Source: Amoebophrya sp. A120
Lineage: Eukaryota > Sar > Dinophyceae > Syndiniales > Amoebophryaceae
Direction of reading: 5' to 3'
Assembly: GCA_905178155.1 (NCBI GenBank)
Contig: CAJINV010000003.1
Span: 7,921,882 to 7,985,881, forward strand
Length of the DNA: 64,000 nt
The position numbers and the translations under genes are program-made. Positions 24,268-33,603 of the stretch are shown here, one piece after another (position 1 is the stretch's first letter; every line of letters starts with the position of its first letter). Below the pieces are notes generated by a model. The model was not told where the DNA came from, searched no databases, and saw only the letters and a program-made list of their open reading frames with translations.

Positions 24268-25959
24268 TCAACACGCTAGCTCCGACGCGGGGAGCTCAGA
24301 CTCGAACGTAGCCGTGAGCGATTTTGATGAATAATCGACCGGATCTTGCTTCTCGAGAAACTCCTCTAGCCCTTGGGCGACGACGTTAAACGACGACTCA
24401 AAAGCCAGGTCTACTTGTTCCGGATGGTCGCTCGACGGGAGCTCCTCCATCACGTCTACCGCAGCTGCGCCCGAGCCGCCCAGTGACTGTACCGACACCA
24501 CCCCGTCCAAATCGCTAACGCCGTCCTCCCCTAGAGCACCCTCCAAGCCCGCAAGAATGTCGTCCATTGCATGCTGCTCAGGCGACGCTTGCGGCTGCGC
24601 CCCAACACCGACAAGGCCGAGAATATCTTCGACTTCTCGTGCGGGGCTGGCAGATTCAGCAACAAGGTCCTGCTTTGCTGCGAGAAGCACTTCAATCTTT
24701 TCTGCTTCGACACTTTTCTCGAGCTGTGCGGCTTCACCCGCGAGAACGGGTTGTACGTCTACGTCTGCTTCGCGTGTGACACCAGCGTCCGCTTTCCTTC
24801 CCGTCTCCCGTCCTTTTCCTCGCTCTTCGTCAGTAGTGACCACTTCGGAAACTATCTCCTCGCTCACCTGGTCCGCAGCCCGCTCGGCAGCAGCCGCGCC
24901 TCTGCTCTCCGGCTCCAGCAAGTCGAGGTCCTCATCACTTTGCGGAAAAACCCGACCGTCTCTGCGCAACCCGAGCTCCTTCTCAACTTGCTCGTTCATG
25001 CCAACCTCCAGACGAGCATCTTTGGACTCGGTGGCGATGCGCTTCTTGTGCAGCAGAAACTCGAACTCGTCCGCGAGCAACTTGCGGTACGCCGGCTTGG
25101 TGAGGCGCTTCAAGAAATCGCCGATGGTAATCTCGGTTGTGTCGTAGCTAAAGCTTGCAAACGGGTTACTATTTTGGGCTTCCGCGGCGGCGGTGCTTGT
25201 TGTGCTACCAGCTCCACCCCGGTGCGGACTAGTCCGCGGCTGGAGATACGCAGGGGTCTTCCCCGACTCCAGGCCCACGTTCTGGATGTCGGCGCACACC
25301 TTGCGGGCAAACTCTTCCTCCAACAAACCCCCGGCGACGAGCTCCTTCAGACTGAGCCCGTTCGCCTTGGGTAGGTCCAGGCGCTGCTGTTCCGCTGCCT
25401 TGACTTCTTCCATGCACTTCAGCAACAGTTTTTTCCGCTCCTCGGTCCGCACCTTCACCTCTTCCATGTCCGGGCGGCGGCCCCGGGGGGATCCCGCCGC
25501 AGGCTCGGGCACGGACGGCAAGTTCCGCAGGGACTGCCCCATGTCGTCCAGCTTCTCGCGGAAGTTCCACGGCGGCTTGCCACGGGGCGAGTAGTAGATG
25601 TCGTGTCGCGGCTCCTCCTCCGGGGGCCGCATCAGCCACTCCTCCTCGGAGACCGGATCGTAGAACAAATTGATCACGTCCTGAATCTATCCAGAATGCA
25701 AATATCGATCCGGGTCTGGAAACTTAAACTTGCAACGCTAGCCACTCCATTAAAAACGAGCCGGGCATGACAGATTTTTCATTTTTTGACAAATCGCGCT
25801 TTTGCATGACAAACCTTGCGACACTGGTCCGTTTTTTCATGCATCACCAGATTTTGGCCTCATCCGAGTGCGCACGACAAATTCGCATCTGCTCCCAGAC
25901 CTAGACATATTCGCAATGCGTAGAATCCCCACATAGGACACAGTCAAAAACTCCTCCAT
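24268..25959 (-). CDS. Unknown acidic protein, two exons split by an introner
   Basis: Exon 1 (25959-25923) holds the ATG (MEEFLTVSYVGI); exon 2 runs 25682-24268. Deleting the introner with one GAATC copy gives 1452 nt, an open frame of 483 residues whose junction reads VGIQDVINLFYDPVSEEE. The N-terminal third looks folded (EEEWLMRPPEEEP, RHDIYYSPRGKPPWNFREKL), followed by helical charged sequence and a long acidic, probably disordered C-terminus. No transmembrane segment or known motif. Without the join exon 2 has no ATG at its start, which supports the model. Confidence 0.65.
25688..25922. mobile_element. Introner, 235 bp, diverged
   Basis: Ends TATCCAGAATGCAAATATCG and, reversed, TACGCATTGCGAATATGTCT: imperfect inverted repeats. 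Both sides carry GAATC (25683-25687, 25923-25927). The body holds the A/T-rich GCATGACA words seen in the other copies. More mismatches than the 262-bp family suggest an older insertion. Confidence 0.85.
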
Positions 25960-26898
25960 CGCGCGAACCTGCCTTTCCACCGGATGGTACACTGCAACGC
26001 CGAAAAGCACCCCCAACCTTTCTCGCTGCCCCGGCGTACACCTGAGTAGAGTACAAGTATTTCACAATTTGGCCGCTCAGAGAGGGGGTGCAAAACAGCA
26101 GCCACGGTGACTCGTTCAGAAGAACCAGAGGGCTCGAAAATCGTGTCGAAAATCAAATTTTCTGTGCGGTACTGTGAGATGGACGATCAGGCTCACGCCC
26201 CAAAACTAGAACATAGTGCTAATCTTACAACTTTTGATTTTCGAGCAGGAAAAAAGATGCAAATCAATAACAGTACACCAACAGACATGCTAGCTTACCC
26301 ATGGCGCACGGTTTTGAAGATGTTTTGTATGAGTTGCAAGCAGTGTCGAAAAAAAAACCAAGCGGGGTGGCTCAGAAGAATCTGCCTTTATGAATCTTCT
26401 CATACCCAAAGTGAATATTAATCTGCAGGAGCTGTGCATGCCTCCAATCTTCAGAAAACCTGCAAAGAGACAACAGGGCCGCATCGCAGTTCCGGCTATG
26501 CTTGCACGGATTCGGATTTCACATCTCATTTCCATTTAACACCTACGCAATTTTTCTTTCCGATACGCATCCGTGCAGTGTGAAATCTCGTCGGTGCTGC
26601 ACGCAATCGTTCAATCGTCGGTACCCGCTATCACAATGAAATTCCTGCGCAGGGAAGCCCGGGTTTTTCCATTTGTATTTGTTGTCTCTGTATCGTGACT
26701 ATCCTGCCCTATCAAAAGACTGGCACGTGCGTGACCATCATCAAAGAGATTGGCAACTGCGCCAACGTGAGCGCTGAGCATATACCACACTTTATCTTTA
26801 ACAGAGACAGATAGCACATAGAAAAAAATGCATTTTCAACGGCTTCCCTAACACAGAGAAAACGCTGCAGAGCGGAAAGGATAAGGATTTTCCATTGA
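25960..26898. other. Intergenic, no gene seen
   Basis: Open frames here are short and lack recognisable features. Confidence 0.4.
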
Positions 26899-27039
26899 TT
26901 ACACGTTCCACGTGAACATAACTTCCTCTTTGTAGACGGCATTCTCCTGGGCCAGGAAGGCATTGCGCCGGGTCGGGCTCCGCGCTTGGCCGTGCACGTC
27001 GGCGAGTGTGCCGTGCTTGAAATCCTCCTCCGCCAGCAT
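26899..27039 (-). CDS. Short frame, possibly the last exon of an unresolved gene
   Basis: 46 residues, MLAEEDFKHGTLADVHGQAR, ending ...EEVMFTWNV. Composition is protein-like, and a TCTTCGGGCAG acceptor lies just upstream (about 27054), so it may be a terminal exon whose other exons were not found between 27.1 and 28 kb. Other frames of the same stretch are also open, so the call is weak. Confidence 0.3.
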   Translation of the reverse strand: MLAEEDFKHGTLADVHGQARSPTRRNAFLAQENAVYKEEVMFTWNV

Positions 27040-28023
27040 GATGCAGCTTCTGGCGGATCTGCCCGAAGATCTTTTAAACTTTTATTCAACAGGCATTTTT
27101 TTTACTTCATCTGTGTTTGGTGCAGGAGCTGCGGTCGGTCATGTTCAATTCCCAGCATGTTCTTCCAACATAAATGAGTAAGCAACAAGTACAACTGAGC
27201 CCAATGACTACTTACTTTCCCTACGTAGAACTGGGAGGCACAAACAAAAAAAAAACTGTATGGTAGATTGTTGGAAAGTCATAGGTTCCAGCTTCGATGT
27301 CGTGTCTTGCTCGACCGAGAAAGTGTACGAACGATACGAGAGCCAGAGCGATTTTGGAAAAATTGGGATTTTTATACATCATACTAGGAAAAATCATCAT
27401 ATATTTTTAACCTACCGCACCCTAATTTTGTAACCCGGAGCGATGAACCTGCCCAACCCCGGACGAAAGGGATATTGAGAGCGCATTCACGATTCGTGCA
27501 TGTACAGTTTGTTTTTTCTTGATCAAAATTTGCGTTTGACCGATGGCCTCGCAGACACCTATAAAGGAAAACTAAGACGCAGGCACGGAGCACACACCAC
27601 ATACGATGAAATGCAGCTTCCCTTCCGTTTCTCCCGACACTTCTTCTAACAGTTTCTGATAGATAGCGCGCGGCGATGTTTGTACAGAACTGCCAAAAAT
27701 GTTGCAAACAGTGTACATTGATTTGATCCACATGATCCAACGCAAGGTGCCACGGCTTGACGCCGATACGGCTTCATAGCTACCACAAGCTTTTAAAGTG
27801 CAGCGAGCCGGCGAGTGTGCTTACCGAGCTCCGAGTTGAGGTTCATCTACAAAGATAGGCTGATATATAATCATAGCGCAGCCAGGGCTGCTTTGGAACG
27901 ATAAAGCTGTGTTTGAAGTTCTAGAAGTCAATTGATGTTGTTCGGAAATTGAAACAAAATACTTGCGAATGAAATTTCGTTTTTCGTTCGTTCTTTCATT
28001 ATTGTATATACTCGCGTTAATTT
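27040..28023. other. Intergenic, no gene seen
   Basis: A/T-rich. A minus-strand open frame at 27384-27740 has no ATG-led, family-like sequence and is not called. Confidence 0.4.
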
Positions 28024-29967
28024 CTACCCATCCTCACCGTCGAAATCCTCGTCAGCCTCTTCGTCTGCGGGAAAGTACATCTCCATAGCCTCGAAAAAGT
28101 TGTCGGCGTAGGTATCTGCCGTCAAGGGGTTTCCGCTCTTGTTGTGCACATCCAGCATCCCGATCAAAATGCCCCACGTCTTTCCCCCGGCATCTTCGCC
28201 GGTGAACCCCTGCATCAGCGGGTTGGCGTAAATCCGCGGCAGGGGAGGAATCGTTGGGGTGTCCACCAGCGCGACGAGGAGCCCGTAGTCCGTCATGCCC
28301 TGTTGCTGGACGAAGTCTAAATCGAGGGAGATCCCCCGGAGGAAAGCGTCCTGCTCCGCGAAGTTGATGAACTGGGGCCCCATCAGAAAATTGAGGTCGT
28401 CCCCGGTGGGCTGATCGCCCCCCGTCTGATTGCCCCGGATGTAGTACCGCTGCTTGGCGGTGAGCCCGGCGCTCCGGAGCGTCATCACGGGATTGTTACT
28501 GATCACGAAGAAGGCCTCCTCTTCCGAGTCGGGAATGGTGATCTTCAGCATGTAATACAGGTGCGGCATGAAGGTGGTCCGCGCGTTGCTGCGGAAGTAC
28601 TCGACGTAGGGCACCATGAACTGCCGGCTCAACAGCGGCTTCGCGTAGTTGGCGCTGGTTTTTTTCACCAGCAGGTGCCCCTCCGGGGACCACATGGTCA
28701 GCCCGGTCTGCGGGGCCTCGTGCGCCAGCAGCGGCCGGTCCACCAGCTCGTTGATGATCCACTGGTCGTTGCTGTTGAACGCGATCGCCCGCCGCACGTC
28801 GTCCATCTCGCGGGGGTAGAACGCCGTCACGTTCACCTCCACCGTGGCGCCGCCCGTGGGAGGCTCGAACCCGAACTGGATTTTTGTGTTCACCACCTCC
28901 TCCGTCGGGAACGGCGACTCCGGCGGAAGCGGCACCGAGGAGAGCGCGCGGATGGTGGCGGGGATCAGTTCCTTCCAGAACTCCACCCCGCGGGGGCCCG
29001 CGGACAGGTGCTGGAACATGTCTTCTTTGTTCACCCGGTCGTAGCTGGCCTGCCCAGAACTGACGCTGCTCAGCGCTCCTCGGGCCTCGGCCGCGGACTG
29101 GTTCGCGCCGGGCCGGGGCGTGTGCTCGTCCAGCCTGCTCAAATCCCCCTGGCCCGCGGCCAGCGCGTTGTACATTCGCTGGTTGTCTTCCTCCAGCCAG
29201 TGGGCCTCCCCGATGGCCTTGGCCAGCTCGTCGTTCATCTTGGACAGGATCTCAGCCTGCTTGAAGATCACGGAATCGTCATGCTGCATGATGTCGTGCT
29301 TCTCCCGCCGCATGTTGTCCAGCTGATTCACCAGCTCTTGCTTGTCCTTGTCGCACTGCCGGCGCAGCTCCGCCATAGCCACCCAGTGCTCGTCGCGCAG
29401 CGCCTCCAGCTCGAGCCGCACCTTCTCCACCTGCGGCAGCTCCGCTTTGCGATACTGCTCCAGCAGCGCCAGAAGGTCGGCCTTCTCCAGCTCGGCCTCC
29501 TTCAGCCGCCGCCGCTCCTCGGCCCGCAGGTTGCGCAGCTTGTCCAGCTCCCGCTCGGTCTTGTCCAGCTGCAGCATCTTGGCCTGGTAGGACTCGGCCT
29601 GCTTCAGTGCGTCCTGCGCGGTGTCGCTGTACTTTTCCACCTCCTTCTGCAGCTCCAGCTTCTCCGCCATCCACTGCGCCCGCAGCGCCTCCAAAAACTC
29701 CGCGAGCCGCACCAGAAGGTCGCCCTCCATGCGGTCCATCTGCTGCAACAGCTTCTTGCCTGCCGCGTGCCCGAGCGGGTAGTTTTCCCCGAGCAGCAGT
29801 GCGGCCGAGGCCCCCCGCAACAGCTCCTTGTCCTCCTGAAACTGCGGCTGCTTCTGAGCCAGGTCTGCCTTGAACTCCACCAAAAAGGGGTTTTCTAAGT
29901 TCTTCATGGCGTTTTCAATGCGGCTTTCGCCGTCCGGCCGCAACCGCGTTGCCGCCAGCCGCTCCAT
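28024..29967 (-). CDS. Coiled-coil protein with degenerate PIP-kinase-like domain
   Basis: Single exon, 647 residues, ATG at 29967. Residues ~90-270 are a long coiled coil. Residues ~385-635 follow the phosphatidylinositol-phosphate kinase layout: GHLLVKKTS at 429-437 (compare the lysine strand FIIKT), FMVPYVEYFRSN..TTF (compare Y..H...NP.TLL), YYMLKI....AFFVISNN, then YYIRGNQT at 508-515 where active kinases have YDLKGST, LNFLMGPQFINF, DAFLRGISLDLDFVQQQGMTDYGLL (compare D..FL...IMDYSLL), and GMLDV at 603-607 for the GIID aspartate motif. The lysine and the two later Asp motifs remain, but the DLKGS block is altered, so activity is doubtful. The acidic tail is likely unstructured. Phosphoinositide sensing is inference. 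Its relative lies 3.7 kb upstream on the same strand. Confidence 0.65.
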   Translation of the reverse strand: MERLAATRLRPDGESRIENAMKNLENPFLVEFKADLAQKQPQFQEDKELLRGASAALLLGENYPLGHAAGKKLLQQMDRMEGDLLVRLAEFLEALRAQWMAEKLELQKEVEKYSDTAQDALKQAESYQAKMLQLDKTERELDKLRNLRAEERRRLKEAELEKADLLALLEQYRKAELPQVEKVRLELEALRDEHWVAMAELRRQCDKDKQELVNQLDNMRREKHDIMQHDDSVIFKQAEILSKMNDELAKAIGEAHWLEEDNQRMYNALAAGQGDLSRLDEHTPRPGANQSAAEARGALSSVSSGQASYDRVNKEDMFQHLSAGPRGVEFWKELIPATIRALSSVPLPPESPFPTEEVVNTKIQFGFEPPTGGATVEVNVTAFYPREMDDVRRAIAFNSNDQWIINELVDRPLLAHEAPQTGLTMWSPEGHLLVKKTSANYAKPLLSRQFMVPYVEYFRSNARTTFMPHLYYMLKITIPDSEEEAFFVISNNPVMTLRSAGLTAKQRYYIRGNQTGGDQPTGDDLNFLMGPQFINFAEQDAFLRGISLDLDFVQQQGMTDYGLLVALVDTPTIPPLPRIYANPLMQGFTGEDAGGKTWGILIGMLDVHNKSGNPLTADTYADNFFEAMEMYFPADEEADEDFDGEDG

Positions 29968-31134
29968 CTTCTCGCACCACGGAACTGGAAATCGAGAACC
30001 CAGTCACAACGAAGAGGGTGCCTATTTAATACCCAGAAGAGTACCGGCCTCGTCCTCCCCGGCGGGAACCGAGAGGTGCGAAGATGAGCATCCTTCTACT
30101 TAATGTACTTTAGTGATCTGATTGTCTCTGCTGTACTGGAGTTGCGACCATGGTACTGCCGTCTGCAGCCGCGAGATGCCGACTGACTGTCGTTCCTGAT
30201 CATACAAATCTAGCCGCTTCCTTCAACTCAAAAAACCCTTCCTGCTTTTACATGTTGAAATGTTTTTGCTCTTCTTGCCTTTGTTGCTTTCAGAGGTGGA
30301 TACACATTTTTCCTACACATGTAACTTCACGAAAAGTAGAATTTCGCACATTCAAAACGATCACGAATTATATCAGCGCTTGGACGAAATTGGAATCGAT
30401 GCCCCACGACCACGATTCGGAAAAATACTTGCTTGGATACGCTGTCTTCTTTGTCGAAATTTAAATTTCATCACCATAAACGACATACAAATACAAATTT
30501 CAGTTCTGAGTTGTGCTGGCATATCATGCTGGTACGACTCCCAATCCTGCTTTCCAAACGCGGCACCAAATCCTCAGGTTGCGTCGGTCTCGGTTCAAGC
30601 TTCGTTCGTTTTTGAAACCATCAAACTGCAAAAATAGCGAAAAGTTCTGTAGTAGTTTACGATGCGTGTTTTCTGAACGGGCAGCAGTCGTTTCCGGCAT
30701 TAGAGCCATTTGAAAGTGCCACACGAAAACAAATAACTAAACAAGCAACGACATTAATTTTCTGTCCAATTTGAATTTGTGTGTACAGATTTTACAGATC
30801 CACAGAAGATATTGCAAGGATAGCGCGTCACTTTGCCGTATTTAATTTTACATCGGAATAGAACTGACAATTTTGTTTACAATCAAAACCACACGAAGAG
30901 CTGCGCAAGAATACGTCGAATAAACTTAAACTAACATGTATACAAAATATTTTTCTGTAACCGATAAAGCGTCTGAATCTGGTTTACTTTTGTTGGACGT
31001 GCATTTCTCAAATCATATCTGCTAGCTTTAGCTTTTTGCTCAGGAGTAAGTACCCATAGCTCAGACGACTAGAAGTTGGTAGGTCCCATTTTTCTTTTCC
31101 ATCTTGTTGCCGTGAGCATCTTCTCGCACAACTC
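29968..31134. other. Intergenic, no gene seen
   Basis: Mostly A/T-rich. A plus-strand open frame at 30260-30637 was considered but has no supporting features. Confidence 0.45.
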
Positions 31135-33311
31135 TTACCAGCGCTGGTTCATCCCCGCATTTTCGCGGCCGGTCGACACGACCATACCGCGGTTCAGGAG
31201 CGGCTTTTCGTCGAAGTCGGGATCCACATCGGCGTCGTTGTAGAAGTTCGACTCAAACGACGAACGGGGCAGCGACGAAGCGCGCTCGCCTTCGCCCTTC
31301 ACCGGCACACCCACAACAGAGGACCGCCCATCAGCATACAGCCATTGATCCTGCAGTAAGGGCAAAGGTTTGTTCTCTGACATCAAAATACTGCATTGAT
31401 TTTTGATTTTAGAAAGGGCAAAAGCTGTTACGTTGTGTATACATTGGTTGCTTTCTGTCACAGGTTACTGCGTCTGAAAGTAGGATGAAAGACGCAGCAA
31501 CAAGTACCTGGGCTGGTTCCCAGCAGCACACCGCGAACCATCCGGCAAGGCAGCTCCCCCCGGACATGCATTCGTACAGCTGATATGCAACAAAGAAAAC
31601 TGTGTAAATGTAGCTTTGTGTCTGTCATGCAGAGCATGTAACATGTAGTGCCAGACAACCAAGAAGCCTCTTTTCATGTGTGCTTTCACTCACAAGCCAT
31701 GCATGACACCAGGTCTGTCATGTAGAGCAAATTTGTATTATGCTGTCAGCCAAAGAAGGTTACACTAACACAGTTTTTTTCTAGAATAGCTGAACCACCG
31801 GGACGATAAGCGGGATCAGGGTGCTTGTTCCAAGCGTGGGAGCGAGGCGCAGAAGGGCGATAAGAAAAAAGCCGGACCCAGTGGTACTCAGCGCTAGCGT
31901 GATCAGAATGTTCACAAGGTCTATCAAAGTGAAAATTCCCCTTCCCCATATCTCAATGGAGATCAACACCGCAAAATTTCAGAAGCACGCCGCTTCAATT
32001 CAATATTTATGGGGAAGGGGGATTTGTTCTCGCGATAAGGTCGGAGGTGCCTTCCCATGCGTACAAGGCCAGCAAGGGACACCAGAAGCGGCAGCACTTG
32101 TCCCGGGGATGGCAGTAGCAGCAGCAGTACCTGGTCTCCTCCTGGATCGTCTCGCTGAACGTCTTCTGGATCTTCTTCGGAGTCCAGCAGCACAGGGTGA
32201 ATAAGTTCCAACAGCAAAACGACAACACGACATCAATCCAATCGTCGCACCCTTGCCAGAACTATCACGGGAAAAACTACAACTACGCCCCCATAGTCAA
32301 AGGGACCCTGATGAAGCAAGCACGTCTCCTGCTTGTATTTGGTGCAAGACATAATTATATCCGGTTGAAGATGCCCGAAGGCAAGCATGACATCCAGATC
32401 AAGATTTCGGTTGCTACACTAAAATCTTGCCTACACTGCAAGTGCTCACCCTTTCGCGTATGGGGGCGGCTTTTCCTGCACGATACGGCCCACACCGCGT
32501 ATATCCTGTGTAAAAACGTACCCACACCATAGTTGTCATGCAAATCTGCATGCTTAAACTCTTTCTCATGCGGAGCCCCATGAGAAGCATTCTCTAATGG
32601 TGTTTTGAGATTTGTCGTGCTCCAATCAGCATGAGAGACTAGATCTGTAATGCTGCTGAGCTAGCTCAAACAGCACTACACTACGCGTCCAAATTTGTCA
32701 TGCGAAACAAGCAAAGCTGGCTGATTTGTCTAGCCGATTCCCCATCCTGACTCTGGTGTGGGTACGTTTTTACTTAGGATAGCGTACGGTGGACAGAAAA
32801 ACCGCATGAAGCAGTTGCGAGGATCCGTCGTCTATCCTGTGCAAAAGTATCGTACTCGTATAAATGCAGGTCTTGCATTACAATTCTTGTTCCCAAGGCA
32901 AATCTGCATTACAAATTTTATTTCTCATGCTGAGGGAATTTGTAATGCATTTATACGAATACGATACTTTTGCAGTTCATATCGTCGCCGCGCCTGTATC
33001 CTGCGAAAAAAGTGTTTCACCGTCGTGTTTTTGCAGAATTTGCATGATCTCACAATGGCAATGTTGTTTCGCATGACCGTGATACTCACTTGCCACCCTG
33101 AGGACCAATGCTGTGGTACCAAAAACCTCACCGGGTGAGCTAAATAGGAGCTTCCGTGGTTGCGTTGGAACCCAAATGCAAACCTATGCCTTGCATCCTC
33201 CACAACGCATGCTTGCCGTGATGAAACATTTGTTTTTCTTTTTCTTGGATAGCCCGGGACGTAGCTGCATTCGCAATAACAGCATCGTCTGTGACAATCC
33301 GGCGCAGACAT
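31135..33311 (-). CDS. Cys-rich membrane protein, eight exons, five introners
   Basis: Exons: 33311-33252, 32991-32982 (10 nt), 32827-32782, 32496-32450, 32251-32038, 31916-31789, 31578-31508, 31350-31135. Total 792 nt, 263 residues, no stop. Five junctions are introners removed through their flanking repeats; two are GT-AG (32450/32251 and 31508/31350). The protein begins MSAPDCHRRCCYCECSYVPG, then has two similar units: FFCPPYAVWAV...GCDDWIDVVLSF and RFWCPLLALYAW..TSDLVNILITLALS. Each resembles the Pmp3/UPF0057 small membrane protein pattern (PP.AV...G...D..IN.LLT), with Cys clusters between them, a hydrophobic stretch (TLIPLIVPVVQL), and a hydrophilic tail. Likely in a membrane; Cys clusters could be lipidated or bind metal. 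The ATG sits 4 bases after a TTTTTGCAG site, fitting either an upstream exon or trans-spliced leader addition. Confidence 0.7.
31584..31788. mobile_element. Introner, 205 bp
   Basis: Ends TATGCAACAAAGAAAACTGT and, reversed, TATTCTAGAAAAAAACTGTG. Flanking repeat GCTGA at 31579-31583 and 31789-31793. Excision joins PVVQ to LYECMSGG in frame. Confidence 0.88.
31922..32037. mobile_element. Introner, 116 bp (smallest)
   Basis: Ends TATCAAAGTGAAAATTCCCC and, reversed, TATCGCGAGAACAAATCCCC; both arms continue CTTCCCCATA. Flanking repeat AGGTC at 31917-31921 and 32038-32042. Excision joins GTSDL to VNILITLA in frame, completing a hydrophobic helix. Confidence 0.9.
32502..32781 (-). mobile_element. 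Introner, 280-bp family, copy A (reverse orientation)
   Basis: Ends TATCCTGTGTAAAAACGTAC and, reversed, TATCCTAAGTAAAAACGTAC. Flanking repeat GCGTA at 32497-32501 and 32782-32786. It is the reverse complement of the copies at 38327 and 42284, with scattered differences. Excision joins CPPY to AVWAVSC in frame. Confidence 0.95.
32833..32981. mobile_element. Introner, 149 bp
   Basis: Ends TATCCTGTGCAAAAGTATCG and, reversed, TATGAACTGCAAAAGTATCG; the arm GCAAAAGTATCGTA(C/T)TCG plus TATAAATGCA has one mismatch. Flanking repeat TCGTC at 32828-32832 and 32982-32986. Confidence 0.93.
32997..33251. mobile_element. Introner, 255 bp, diverged
   Basis: Ends TATCCTGCGAAAAAAGTGTT and, reversed, TATCCAAGAAAAAGAAAAAC. 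Flanks GCCTG (32992-32996) and GCCCG (33252-33256), one mismatch. Only 15 bp separate it from the 149-bp element. Confidence 0.8.
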
Positions 33312-33603
33312 GGTCCTGCAAAAAGAAGTTCGGAACAGCAAAAATCACTTCTGTCCCCAATTCTGTGAAGACTGACCGGAGCGAGGTTCGAGATTGTTAT
33401 GTTCTGCACTGATCTTTTAGTTAGTTTGTAAGTACTGGCCTTGAACAAAAACCGAGAGGTTCGTCAGCTTCTATGGTGTAGACGCCGTGATCATCAACCA
33501 ACAATTAATCAAAGACTAAATCAGCGAAAACCGATCGAGAAAACACCAAACTAGGTTTTTTCAAAGTCCCAAGACGAGCCACGATTTTTCTTTTATTCTT
33601 TCG

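Noticed and set aside
28561..29898. 445-residue plus-strand open frame
   Set aside because: Antisense of the coiled-coil region; composition (His/Leu/Val/Gln) is that expected from complementing a Glu/Leu-rich coiled coil.
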